Shown here: positions 34,318 through 43,157 of the stretch, in pieces
Layout: the number at the start of each line of letters is the position of its first letter
Numbering within the stretch: the first letter of the stretch is position 1
From: Campylobacter gracilis
GTDB taxonomy: Bacteria; Campylobacterota; Campylobacteria; Campylobacterales; Campylobacteraceae
Direction of reading: 5' to 3'
Length of the DNA: 64,000 nucleotides
Assembly (NCBI RefSeq): GCF_001190745.1
Contig: NZ_CP012196.1
Span: forward strand, 2,217,653-2,281,652
Notes under the pieces: model-generated
The model's database searches: none
Told to the model about the DNA's origin: nothing
The model's input: only the letters and a program-made list of their open reading frames with translations
Position numbers and translations under genes: made by a program

Positions 34318-36288
34318 GTGCGCGCAATATATAAATTATCGCTGATCGTTGCTATAGCGACAGCCGGGATATCGAGTGAGTTAGAAAAACAGGACAAAAG
34401 CGTAAATTTGGGTGAAATTACCGTAGTCAGTGCTACGGGCTATCGGCAAAATATCCAAGACGCACCCGCTTCCATCTCCGTTCTCACGCGAAAAGAGATA
34501 CGAAAGCGCAACTACCAAGATATCTCCGCGATGGTAGAGGATTTGCCAAGTGCCTTTACCGCAACGCTAGGCGCTGCATCGAGAAAAGGCATAAGCCTAA
34601 GAGGCCTATCTCAAAAATATACGAAAATTTTAATCGACGGCAAGCCTGCGACCAGCGATAGCGCTTATAAAGGATTAAGAAGTATTGGCAGCAGCCAGAA
34701 TTTCTTGCCTCCCGCAAATGCGATAGAGCGCATAGAAGTCATCCGCGGTCCTATGAGCTCGCTTTACGGCAGCGACGCTATGGGCGGAGTAATAAATATC
34801 ATAACCAAGGGCTTTTCAAATGAGCTTAGCGGCAACGTAAACGGATACTATACTTTCGCTAAAAAATCGCAAATAAAAGGTGATTATCAAACGGGTTTTT
34901 ATCTAAACGGAGCTATCGTCCCGGACGTACTAGGTATCGCACTTTACGGCAGATTTTTTGAAAAGATAGAGGACAAAGAGCCTTATGCGAATAGAAATAA
35001 TGAAGAGACGAATATGGGCGCAAAACTGATGTATAACATAACGCAAAACGATGAGGTAGCGCTTGATTATCGTAAAGTAAATAATAAATTTAGGCGTACA
35101 TACGGGCGTACGCGAACAACCTCGGGAGGCAATAACGATATTGCGAAAGAGGATATGAAAGGCTACACTGCAAGCCTGTCTCACCAGGGAAAATACGATA
35201 AGTTTATGATAGATAGCTATGCAAACTACGATAGCATGAAAGAAAGCGGCGCCCAGGATCTGCATCTTAGAACGACTACGCTAAATTCTAAAGGCTCATA
35301 TTTTTTCGATTCAAATGCTTTGAGTTTGGGCGTACAATACCGAAGCGAGAGATTAAACGAAGCCGCTACTACCGCAGATGAGGCAAATGTCAAAAGATGG
35401 GATTATTCGATCTACGGCGAGGATGATTTTTATCTAACTGACGATTTAACGCTAACCGGCGGAATCAGATATAACCGAGATAAAGACTACGGCGGCCATA
35501 TATCTCCGCGCGCTTATGCCGTTTATCGTTTAAACGAAAGTTTTTCTATTAAAGGCGGCGTTTCGACGGGATATTCAACTCCGGATATTAAGCAGCGTAG
35601 TGAGGGCCTTGCCTTGCCGTTTGCAGGAGGCCAGGGAGCGCAGATAGGTAGAAGCTCTTTAAAGCCCGAAAGCAGCATAAGCTACGAAGGCGGGTTTTCT
35701 TACGACGATAATAATAAATTTAACTTTAGCGCTACTGCGTTTTATACCGAAATCAAAGATGGAATTTCTACCAAATTGATTTGCCGTCCAAGACCGGGAA
35801 ATCCTTGCGTGCATAACGGCAAAACTTACAGGCGCGGTATTTGGGATACTATAAATATTGGAGAAGCTGAGGTTAGGGGTCTAGAGCTAAGTAGCGATTA
35901 TCAAATTTTAGATAATTTGAAGCTGCATGCAAACTACGCCTATACGAAATCCGAGCAAAAAACGGGTAGCGAGAAGGGCAAAACCTTAAATAATTTTCCA
36001 ATCCATTCGGTAAAGCTAGGATTTGATTACGACGTAAGCTCCAAGCTAAACTTATGGTCGCAAATAAATTATTATAGTAGGACGCGCGATAGCCTAAGCT
36101 ACGATGAGGATATCCGCTCATACACGCTTTTTGATCTGGGCGCGAACTATAAAGTTACAAAAGACGCAAGTTTAAATTTTACGCTTTATAACATATTCAA
36201 CGAATTCGTACTAACGCGCTCGGGAAATTATCAAATGATGGTCGTAGACGGGATGAAGGCGCAGGTTGGATTTAACGTGAATTTTTAA
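34318..36288 (+). CDS. TonB-dependent receptor, FepA/CirA-like
   Basis: 656 residues from GTG (AAAAGG upstream). Signal peptide MRAIYKLSLIVAIATAGISS, TonB box LGEITVVSATG near residue 31, plug SISVLTRKEIRKRNYQDISAMVEDLP, GISLRGLSQKYTKILIDGKP, IERIEVIRGPMSSLYGSDAMGGVINIITKG. The barrel includes a loop with two Cys (CRPRPGNPC) and ends VGFNVNF with terminal Phe. The plug resembles catecholate siderophore/colicin I receptors. It lies downstream of a candidate Fur box and divergent to the AraC regulator, so iron-siderophore uptake is likely. It is followed by a PepSY protein 50 bases on. Confidence 0.92.
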   Translation: MRAIYKLSLIVAIATAGISSELEKQDKSVNLGEITVVSATGYRQNIQDAPASISVLTRKEIRKRNYQDISAMVEDLPSAFTATLGAASRKGISLRGLSQKYTKILIDGKPATSDSAYKGLRSIGSSQNFLPPANAIERIEVIRGPMSSLYGSDAMGGVINIITKGFSNELSGNVNGYYTFAKKSQIKGDYQTGFYLNGAIVPDVLGIALYGRFFEKIEDKEPYANRNNEETNMGAKLMYNITQNDEVALDYRKVNNKFRRTYGRTRTTSGGNNDIAKEDMKGYTASLSHQGKYDKFMIDSYANYDSMKESGAQDLHLRTTTLNSKGSYFFDSNALSLGVQYRSERLNEAATTADEANVKRWDYSIYGEDDFYLTDDLTLTGGIRYNRDKDYGGHISPRAYAVYRLNESFSIKGGVSTGYSTPDIKQRSEGLALPFAGGQGAQIGRSSLKPESSISYEGGFSYDDNNKFNFSATAFYTEIKDGISTKLICRPRPGNPCVHNGKTYRRGIWDTINIGEAEVRGLELSSDYQILDNLKLHANYAYTKSEQKTGSEKGKTLNNFPIHSVKLGFDYDVSSKLNLWSQINYYSRTRDSLSYDEDIRSYTLFDLGANYKVTKDASLNFTLYNIFNEFVLTRSGNYQMMVVDGMKAQVGFNVNF

Positions 36289-36338
36289 ATTCGCGGCGCA
36301 TAAAATTTCGTCTGCGGATTTAAAATTTAAGGAAATTA

Positions 36339-37484
36339 ATGGCGATTCTAAAAAGGAAAAAATTTTGGTTCAATGTCCATCTTGTTTTGACGCTTATATG
36401 CTGCGTACCGATCTTAATCATAGCCCTTAGCGGCGCTATTATCTCGTATCACGACGAGATTATAGATGCGTTAAATCAAAGCAAATCTTTCGTGAGTCCG
36501 AGCGGAAAAGATGCCCTCGAACCCGCCGAAATTTTAAATATTTTCAGAAAAGTCAAGCCCGGTTTTACGCTCAGTTATTATAGGATTCCTCAAAACAAAA
36601 ACGAAGCGATTAGGCTTTCCGGTACAGATTCTAGCGGCGAGTTTAAATCATATTTTATAGATCCTTATAGCGGCGAAATTACTTCGGAAAACATAGGCGA
36701 TACGTTTATCGGCGTAATACTAAACCTACATACCAATCTGGGATTTGGGCTAAGTAAAAACGAAACTCTGCGGCTAATAGGCAAAAATATTGTGGCGCTT
36801 AGCACGGTTATGTTTATTTTAGTCTTAATTTCAGGCGTGGTGATCTATTATCCTAGCTTTAGAGGAAAGATTTTACGCGCATTTAGGATAAATTTTAAAG
36901 CTAGAGGTTACACGTTTTTATATAGCTTGCACGGCGCGGTCGGAGTTTTGCTGCTGCCCGTTTTACTTACGATAAGCGCTAGCGGGCTTTATTGGTCGTA
37001 TGATTGGATAGCCAAAATCACCAACAGAGCGCTAGGGGAAAAGGAAATTTTTAGAAAAACGAGTTTTACCGAAGTGCGAGGATTTTCGCTTGAGGATGAA
37101 GATAAAATTTTAAATTTGCAGACGGCATTTGATATTTTTAAGCGTGAATGCGGTGAAAACTACGAATTCTTTAACATCATCGCCCAAAAAGATGGAGAAA
37201 ATTTTATGATCTTTTATTTCGATAAAGGCGAAAAGAGCGAAGAGCATATGAATACGATGAGTGTAAACGTTAAAAAGGGCATCTTGCGGCATGCTCGCTA
37301 TGATGATACGAAAAGCACCATGCCGCGCCCTTTTGCTATACATAAAGCCGTTTTGAGCGTGCATTCGGGCTATATCTTTGGCGAGGCGGGCAAGTTCTTG
37401 TTCTGCGTGGCGGCTATTTCTGTGTTATTTTTTATAGTTACGGGGTTTTGGATGAGCATAAAAAGAATTGGCAAGAAAAGATAA
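36339..37484 (+). CDS. PepSY-associated membrane protein (probable siderophore-iron reductase)
   Basis: 381 residues with four membrane helices (about 11-33, 150-173, 195-220, 350-373). FWFNVHLVLTLICCVPILIIALSGAIISYHDEI, SGEITSENIGDTFIGVILNLHTNLGFG and YSLHGAVGVLLLPVLLTISASGLYWSYDW are the PepSY_TM signature; the paired His residues (NVHLVL, NLHTNL, SLHGAV) could bind haem. Family members next to TonB receptors are thought to reduce ferric siderophores in the periplasm. It follows the receptor by 50 bases and is probably cotranscribed. It ends before a hairpin terminator. Confidence 0.88.
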   Translation: MAILKRKKFWFNVHLVLTLICCVPILIIALSGAIISYHDEIIDALNQSKSFVSPSGKDALEPAEILNIFRKVKPGFTLSYYRIPQNKNEAIRLSGTDSSGEFKSYFIDPYSGEITSENIGDTFIGVILNLHTNLGFGLSKNETLRLIGKNIVALSTVMFILVLISGVVIYYPSFRGKILRAFRINFKARGYTFLYSLHGAVGVLLLPVLLTISASGLYWSYDWIAKITNRALGEKEIFRKTSFTEVRGFSLEDEDKILNLQTAFDIFKRECGENYEFFNIIAQKDGENFMIFYFDKGEKSEEHMNTMSVNVKKGILRHARYDDTKSTMPRPFAIHKAVLSVHSGYIFGEAGKFLFCVAAISVLFFIVTGFWMSIKRIGKKR

Positions 37485-37543
37485 ATCCATGAATTCAAAG
37501 CGGAGAGATAGCTTATCTGCAGCGTAAATTTAAAATTTTATCC

Positions 37544-37563
37544 GAAGCGGTATCGCTTCTTTT
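37544..37563 (+). terminator. rho-independent terminator after PepSY gene
   Basis: GAAGCG (37544-37549), loop GTAT, CGCTTC (37554-37559), then four T. A short stem, but followed by a clean T run. Confidence 0.6.
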
Positions 37564-37673
37564 CAGTTAATAAAATTTTATATACAGCGCTTTGAAATAC
37601 TGCGTGCAGAGTCTTTGTGGGCCTTGTGCCGCATCTTGATTTTGTTAAATTTGCTCCGGCGTTTCAACCGCGC

Positions 37674-38606
37674 TTATTTGCCGCTCATAAAATCCCTAAT
37701 ATTTTGCGCGATCATCTTTATCAGCCGTTTGCGAGCCTCGATGCTTGCCCATGCGATGTGAGGCGTGATGACGACGTTGCGGCGATTTTTCACGCGCAGC
37801 AGCGGATGATCCGCCCTCATCGGCTCTGTTTGAAGCACGTCAAGCGCTACGCGCAGGCCTCGCTCGTCCACGGCGCGAGCCAGCGCCTCCTCGTCCACGA
37901 TGCCGCCGCGGCCGAAATTCATCAAGATCGCCCCCTCTTTCATCTTTGCAAGCTCCGCCTCGCCGATCAATCCCGCCGTTTTTTCATTTAGCGGGGCGTG
38001 GATCGAAATAATGTCGCAAGCTCTCAAAAGCGCGTCCAGGCTCACTCTGGCAAACTCGCCGTTATCGTTTGCGCCGCTGGTGGAGTAGTATCTCACGTTC
38101 GCGCCGAACGCGGCGGCGATGCGGGCGACCTTTTCGCCGATCTGTCCAAGCCCGATGACGCCGAATTCCTTGCCGTAAATTTCGCTGATCGGCGCGTTAA
38201 TGTGAGTAAAAATTTCGCTCTCGTACCATTTGCCGCTGCTGCCGTAATCCGCGTAGTATCCGAGCGCGTTGGTTAGCGCGAACAGCGACGCGAAGGTCTG
38301 CTGCACGACGCTGTTCGTCGAATAGCCCGCCACGTTTTTCACCGCGATGCCGCGAGCCTGCGCGGCCTGCATGTCGATGTTATTCGTGCCCGTGGCGCTG
38401 ACGCAGATCAGCTTAAGCGCGGTTTGCGCCATGATCTCGTCCGTGATTAGGACTTTGTTGGTTATGACGACGCCCGCGCCGGCTAGTCGCTGCGCAGTTT
38501 GCGCGGACTCGGTCATCTCGTAGCTTTCAAACTCGCCCAAGCTTGCGATCTCGCTAAGATCGGCATCGCTTCCCAGCGTCGCGGCATCCAAACATACGAT
38601 CTTCAT
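37674..38606 (-). CDS. D-2-hydroxyacid dehydrogenase
   Basis: 310 residues from the ATG at 38606 (AAAGGGGAAAAT upstream). NAD-binding GVIGLGQIGEKVARIAAAFG near residue 148, catalytic Arg in ILMNFGRGGIVDEEALA, Glu in VLQTEPM, and His in VVITPHIAWAS complete the D-isomer 2-hydroxyacid dehydrogenase active site. It reduces a 2-keto acid such as hydroxypyruvate or glyoxylate with NADH; the exact substrate is open. The same grouping with a glutathionylspermidine synthase-like gene and a UPF0323 gene occurs in C. jejuni (recalled as Cj0371-Cj0373). Confidence 0.92.
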   Translation of the reverse strand: MKIVCLDAATLGSDADLSEIASLGEFESYEMTESAQTAQRLAGAGVVITNKVLITDEIMAQTALKLICVSATGTNNIDMQAAQARGIAVKNVAGYSTNSVVQQTFASLFALTNALGYYADYGSSGKWYESEIFTHINAPISEIYGKEFGVIGLGQIGEKVARIAAAFGANVRYYSTSGANDNGEFARVSLDALLRACDIISIHAPLNEKTAGLIGEAELAKMKEGAILMNFGRGGIVDEEALARAVDERGLRVALDVLQTEPMRADHPLLRVKNRRNVVITPHIAWASIEARKRLIKMIAQNIRDFMSGK

Positions 38607-39163
38607 ATTTTCCCCTTTGCGTTTTAAAATTTTCAGCCGTAGCCGCGCAGTCAAATTTAGCCGTTAAATTTCCTCGCGCGATCGGAGCGCGGCGCTTAAA
38701 CGGCAAATTTTAACCTCACGAAATTTAGCTATTGCGAATTCTGTCCTCGCGAAATTTAATGCTCGCAGCGCGCGGGGCGTTAAATTTTAAAATTCTAATT
38801 TCGCGCCGAAGCAAGCGGCAAATTTTACTTCCGCTGAAATCTGCGTCTAAATTTAAAATTTCAATTTGTGCCGAAGTGAGAGATAAATTTAATCGCCGCC
38901 GCTCGCATTTAAATTTTAAAATTTAACTCGCGCAAAACTTGCTCTACGCGGAATTTTAGTTCACGTGAATTTGATCTGCTCAAAATTTTATCCGTGCAGA
39001 ATTCTAGTCGCGCCGCTACATTAAATTTTACCGTAGTCTCTTAGCGTTAAATTTCGCCGCCGCCCAGCGATAAAAATTTACCGCCGCGATAGCCTTGCTG
39101 CCAAAGCTATCGCCAAAATGCTCCGCCCTAAAATTTCTCAAATTTTATCAAATTTCCGCGCCG
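38607..39163. other. AAATTT-rich spacer
   Basis: 557 bases with dense AAATTT and AATTCTGC/AATTTAG words, including AAATTTTAAAATTT at 38911-38924. No gene; both flanking genes read leftward. Confidence 0.55.
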
Positions 39164-40348
39164 CTACTTTGCGTCCTCGATGTAGTGCCCTACAAATTTT
39201 GAGAGATTATTGAGTATCTCGCCGCCTTTGCGGAAGCCCAGTGCGCAGCCTTCATAGGCGAAAAATACTCCCGCTTGGTAGCTCTGGGCGCGCTCGTCTT
39301 TATTTAACTCGTAAAATTCCTGATATAAAAATTTCTGATTTCCGTATTCGCCGCCGTTTTCCTCTATCTTTTTGCCGTCGGCGTCGAAAATCGCCACATT
39401 CGCCCCCTCGCGCGCCAAAAACGGCTTTTTGATCATCTTTTTGCCGATGATCGGCGAAAAGGAGCTTTGCAGCAGCAGCGGGTGGTTCGGATACAGATCC
39501 CACAGGATTTTCATAATCCCTTTGCTTTGGAAAAGCAGCGTGTATGCGGGGTTTAGGATGATCGCCTTTTGATTTTGCACGATGTTTTTTAAGATGAGCG
39601 CGAGCTCACCCTCCTCGATCGCGATCGCCTCCCAAGGGATGAGCTTGAACCAATACTCGTAGTTTTCGCCGTCAAAAAACACGCCCTCTTCGTCGTTAAA
39701 TTCCACCTCGTCCACGTAGGCAAAGCGCGTCTTAAAGCCCGCATCCTCCGCGGTCTGCTGCAAAAGCTTCGTCGTCTTTTCGTCCTCGACGTTGCCCGCG
39801 ACGCTGCTAAATAGAATTTTCCACCCCTCGTAAAATTTGGAAAAGTCCTCGAGCTCGCCGTCAAGCACCACGAGCCGCTTGAAATTATCGCGCAGCGCGT
39901 CGTAGAGGTCGTTGAACTGGCTCGCCTCGTCCATGCCGTTTTCTTTGAGCATCGCCCACTGGATGATCGCCGTCTCAAACACCGCCGTGGGCGTGTCGGC
40001 GTTAAATTCTATCAGCTTGATCGGCTTGCCGTCTAGCCCGCCTGCAAAATCGAAGCGCCCGTATAGGTGCCAGTGCACCTCATTTTCCCAGCTTTGTTTG
40101 ATGAGATCGACGAGGCTGAAGGGGACGCCGAGCTCGTGGAAGAGGTTGTTATCGATGACGTGCTGCGCGGCCGCGACAAACATCTCGTATAGCTCGTTCG
40201 CCGCTTCGTAGTACGCATCCGCCTCCGCAGCGCTCACGCGTACGATCTCGTCGCTGACGTAAGGGGTCTCGTCGGCGTCCGTATGCCAGTAAAAGCCGAG
40301 CTTTTCGAGATATTCGTTGCTTAACGGCGTTATCTTTTTTAGTTGCAT
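39164..40348 (-). CDS. glutathionylspermidine synthase-like ATP-grasp protein
   Basis: 394 residues, the length of the stand-alone GSP_synth domain. Family landmarks: ELGFYWH-like EKLGFYWHTDADETPY, LYGRFDFAGGLDGKPIKLIEFNADTPTAVFETAIIQWAML (Arg and Glu that bind substrate), GWKILFSSVAGNVEDE, ILNPAYTLLFQSKGIMKILWDLYPNHPLLLQSSF, and KPFLAREGANV near residue 318. It forms an amide bond using ATP; the true substrate in these bacteria, which lack the fused amidase, is not established. The gene order with the dehydrogenase and UPF0323 gene is conserved in Campylobacter. Confidence 0.9.
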   Translation of the reverse strand: MQLKKITPLSNEYLEKLGFYWHTDADETPYVSDEIVRVSAAEADAYYEAANELYEMFVAAAQHVIDNNLFHELGVPFSLVDLIKQSWENEVHWHLYGRFDFAGGLDGKPIKLIEFNADTPTAVFETAIIQWAMLKENGMDEASQFNDLYDALRDNFKRLVVLDGELEDFSKFYEGWKILFSSVAGNVEDEKTTKLLQQTAEDAGFKTRFAYVDEVEFNDEEGVFFDGENYEYWFKLIPWEAIAIEEGELALILKNIVQNQKAIILNPAYTLLFQSKGIMKILWDLYPNHPLLLQSSFSPIIGKKMIKKPFLAREGANVAIFDADGKKIEENGGEYGNQKFLYQEFYELNKDERAQSYQAGVFFAYEGCALGFRKGGEILNNLSKFVGHYIEDAK

Positions 40349-40706
40349 TTTTATCCTTTTTTTAAAATTTTAACTCATTTGTGCCGCGATCTTTGCGGCT
40401 TTTGCTAGTTTTGATACGCATACGTCTTCGCGTAAATTTAAAGCGCGCACGGCAAAATTTAATTAGCGTAGATCATGCGCGGCAATCGTGCGCAAATTTA
40501 AGCTGCATGAGATCTGCGGCTAAATTTTAAATGGCACACAGACGGTACGCACCGGGCGCGGCAGAAGCGATGAAATTTAGTCAAACTTCAATCGTGCGTT
40601 TTTGAAAAATCTGCGTCAAATCAATGCTAAATTCGCGCAAATTTTAAAACTCTACGCTCTAAATTTAAACTCGCTGCGCAAAGCCGCCGTATGTTTCAAA
40701 ACGTGC
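40349..40706. other. spacer
   Basis: 358 bases with scattered AAATTTAA words; no coding or structured element recognised. It separates the UPF0323 gene from the ATP-grasp gene, which read the same way. Confidence 0.45.
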
Positions 40707-41294
40707 TTAGCCGCCGAAAAATCCACCGCTCTTGCCGCCCTTGCTTCCGCCGAAAAAACCGCTTCTGCCGCTTCGCGCCTTATCGTTTTGCTGCTTTGCT
40801 TGATTGAAGCTATCGACGCTTCTAGAATATGCGCTCGGGCTTTTATAGGCGGTTTGGCGCTGGCTTTGGTAGGCGGGGTTGTTAAACAGCTTGCCGCCGA
40901 TCCACGAGCCGATGATGGCGCCTGCGGCGCTTGCCAAGATCGCTTCGCCCAGGCTCATGCCGCCGCTGCTAAGCTGCGCGTTTTGATTGGTTAAATTTGA
41001 AGTGCCGGCGTCGATTTTGGCGTTTTCCTCAGCCAAAAGGGCTTTGGTTTCTTCGTCGCTTAAAATTCTCTCCGTGCCGTCGAGCGATTTTAAGATGATC
41101 TGGGTCTTTTCGCTCGGGAATTCCTCTAAAATTTTATATTTTCCCGGCGCGACCTCTTCGAGCCTGACGAGCGCGCCTTCTTGCAGACGGACATTTTGCT
41201 CCTGCCCCCTATCGTCGCAGCCTGCTAACGAGCCCGCCATAACGAGCCCGAAGCCGCTTACCAGCGCATAGCTAGCGATTTTGCGTAGTTTCAT
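40707..41294 (-). CDS. UPF0323 family lipoprotein
   Basis: 195 residues. Lipoprotein signal MKLRKIASYALVSGFGLVMAGSLAGC with the lipobox LAGC (Cys26). The middle has EVAPGKYKILEEFPSEKTQIIL, a conserved stretch of the family, then SLGEAILASAAGAIIGSWIGGKLF, a Gly/Ala membrane-like helix, and an Arg/Ser/Gly/Phe-rich tail ending FFGGSKGGKSGGFFGG. Function unknown, probably envelope-anchored. Its ATG overlaps the stop of the HTH gene (ATGA, 41291-41294), so the two are coupled. Confidence 0.9.
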   Translation of the reverse strand: MKLRKIASYALVSGFGLVMAGSLAGCDDRGQEQNVRLQEGALVRLEEVAPGKYKILEEFPSEKTQIILKSLDGTERILSDEETKALLAEENAKIDAGTSNLTNQNAQLSSGGMSLGEAILASAAGAIIGSWIGGKLFNNPAYQSQRQTAYKSPSAYSRSVDSFNQAKQQNDKARSGRSGFFGGSKGGKSGGFFGG

Positions 41295-41929
41295 TTAGAT
41301 CCTTTCAGTGATTTTATATCTAGGCTTTGATTTATCAAAAGTTCATTTCCCTCGACGCGGATAAACTCGCTCTTGCCGATATTTTCGATGATTAGACTTT
41401 GCGCTTTTGGACGCTTTTTGCGTTTGAGCGATTTTACGAATTTTGCAAGGCTCGTCCATTCGCTACGATCGAAGGTTTTTTCTTTGATTTCGACATCGTA
41501 GGGTTTGGCCTCGCGGCTTTTGCTCGAAAGCAGCGGTTTATCGAAAAACGACAAAAAATACCTGAGCTTCTCGTCGCGCTCTTTATACATCAGCTTGATT
41601 TCATCTTTTGAGGCGATTAAAATTTCCTCTTTTTCTTTGTGAAGTCTGTCCTTATCACTTTGCAGTGCTTCGATTTTGCCCTTTAGCTCGGAGATTTCTT
41701 TGATGAGATAGTCGATGAAGCTTTGAGTGCCCGCCCCGCCGCCAGTACGCGAGCTTTTCGCAGAGCTTTGCGAAGCGGGCTCGCTTTGTTGCATTTCATC
41801 ATCTAAAAGCACGTAGCGCACGCCGCCGTTTTCCTCGGCGCGCAAGGAATTTCTGCGGATGCGGTTATAGACGGCTTCTTTTGAAATTCCTAAAATTTCG
41901 GCTGCTTCGCCGATCGAGACTTTTTTCAT
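41291..41929 (-). CDS. MerR-like helix-turn-helix protein with coiled coil
   Basis: 212 residues. KKVSIGEAAEILGISKEAVYNRIRRNSLRAEENGGVRYVLLDD at the N-terminus is a short winged or excisionase-type HTH. A Ser/Ala linker is followed by a coiled coil (about 75-120; ELKGKIEALQSDKDRLHKEKEEIL) and a basic C-terminal domain (KSLKRKKRPKAQSLIIENIG). The upstream ATG has no strong ribosome site. It is the first gene of a coupled pair with the UPF0323 lipoprotein and may control it. Target unknown. Confidence 0.75.
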   Translation of the reverse strand: MKKVSIGEAAEILGISKEAVYNRIRRNSLRAEENGGVRYVLLDDEMQQSEPASQSSAKSSRTGGGAGTQSFIDYLIKEISELKGKIEALQSDKDRLHKEKEEILIASKDEIKLMYKERDEKLRYFLSFFDKPLLSSKSREAKPYDVEIKEKTFDRSEWTSLAKFVKSLKRKKRPKAQSLIIENIGKSEFIRVEGNELLINQSLDIKSLKGSK

Positions 41930-42207
41930 ACAAAGATGCCTTTTAGCGTTTTAGGTAATTATTGCTAAATTTGCCTAAAATAGGCATTAAACGCTTCGTT
42001 TACAAAGATAGACTCCGCTTTACCGCAGCTGGTGCGCGATAAAATTTCGCTCGCTTGCGCCTGCGCGATATAAAATTTCGCTTCGCTTGCAAAGCCGCGT
42101 AAAATTATTTTTTGCTGAGGTTTTAAAATTTTAGCTCAATAATGTTGCTTAATTAAGTATATTTTTTATACACTTACAAAAATTTTTAGTATTTCAAAGG
42201 AGGCGAA

Positions 42208-42831
42208 ATGCCCGAATCGCCTAAATATAAAAAATCCGAAATTCGCTGTAAGCTCATTTTAGACGCGGCGCTGGAGCTGTTTTTAGCCAAAGGCTACGAA
42301 GCTACGAGCTTAAGCGATATTATCGAGCTTAGCGGTGGCTCGCTATCGTCGGTTTATAAGTATTTTGATAACAAAGAAAGCCTATTTTTGCGCATAATCG
42401 AACTGCAAAGCAAAAAGCTCGACGAGCGAATGAACGAGCGCATGCGAATCAACAAAGACCTAAAATTGCGTGAGTATCTGCAGGAGTTTGCAGGGATTTA
42501 TCTGGAGTTTCTTTTCGCTCCGGAGGCGATAAAATTCTACCGACTGATACTTTTCAGCGGCTTTAACGGAGCGCTTAGCCAGAGCCCAAAAATCTTTTTA
42601 AAAAGCGGCGTGCTAGGTTCGCCGAATGCGCTGGATGAGTATTTGGCGGCGCATGCGGACGAGTTTGCGCCCGGACGCACGGCAAAAAGCCTAGCGCTAT
42701 ATTTTTGCTTTTTGCTTAGAGAGCCGCATTTTAGCAGGCTGCTATTTTTCGATGAAAAGCTAAATTTCAAAGCGAGCGAGCTAATCAAGGACCGCATCGA
42801 TATGTTTTTGCTAGGCGTAAAAAAACGCTAG
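42208..42831 (+). CDS. TetR-family transcriptional repressor
   Basis: 207 residues. The N-terminal HTH reads IRCKLILDAALELFLAKGYEATSLSDIIELSGGSLSSVYKYFDNKESLFLRII (residues 11-64), the classical TetR pattern. The C-terminal ligand-binding part is variable. The ribosome site is AAAGGAGGCG. In Campylobacter such regulators (for example CmeR) control multidrug efflux, but no efflux operon adjoins it here. The nearest downstream gene, an RclA-like flavoprotein 326 bases on, may be a target. Confidence 0.88.
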   Translation: MPESPKYKKSEIRCKLILDAALELFLAKGYEATSLSDIIELSGGSLSSVYKYFDNKESLFLRIIELQSKKLDERMNERMRINKDLKLREYLQEFAGIYLEFLFAPEAIKFYRLILFSGFNGALSQSPKIFLKSGVLGSPNALDEYLAAHADEFAPGRTAKSLALYFCFLLREPHFSRLLFFDEKLNFKASELIKDRIDMFLLGVKKR

Positions 42832-43157
42832 TGGCAGAATTTTACAGCGCAAATTTCGCGCTTTCGCGCCTTTAAATTTTATGAGCGGTTTGGGACTTAG
42901 AATTTGATTCTATCCGTTACTAAGCGCTATAAAATGTCGCATATCCCGCGCTTAAAATTTTAATTCTATCGGCGCACAATTTTTAAAACGATTGGGGCTG
43001 AAATTTTTATTTTCCGCATTAAATTCTGTGCCGAAGTTAGAATTTCGTCGCGAAATTTCGCGCCGCTTGCCTGTGCCTTTAAATTTGTGCCACGCAGATT
43101 TTAAATTTAATAAAACCTCTTATAATCCCGCGAAATTTCAGATCAAAAGGATAAAAA
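42832..43157. other. spacer with promoter of the flavoprotein gene
   Basis: 326 bases of AAATTT-type sequence. The last 40 bases carry AATAAAACCTCTTATAATCC, with TATAAT as a good -10 for the gene at 43158. No coding remnant. Confidence 0.55.
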
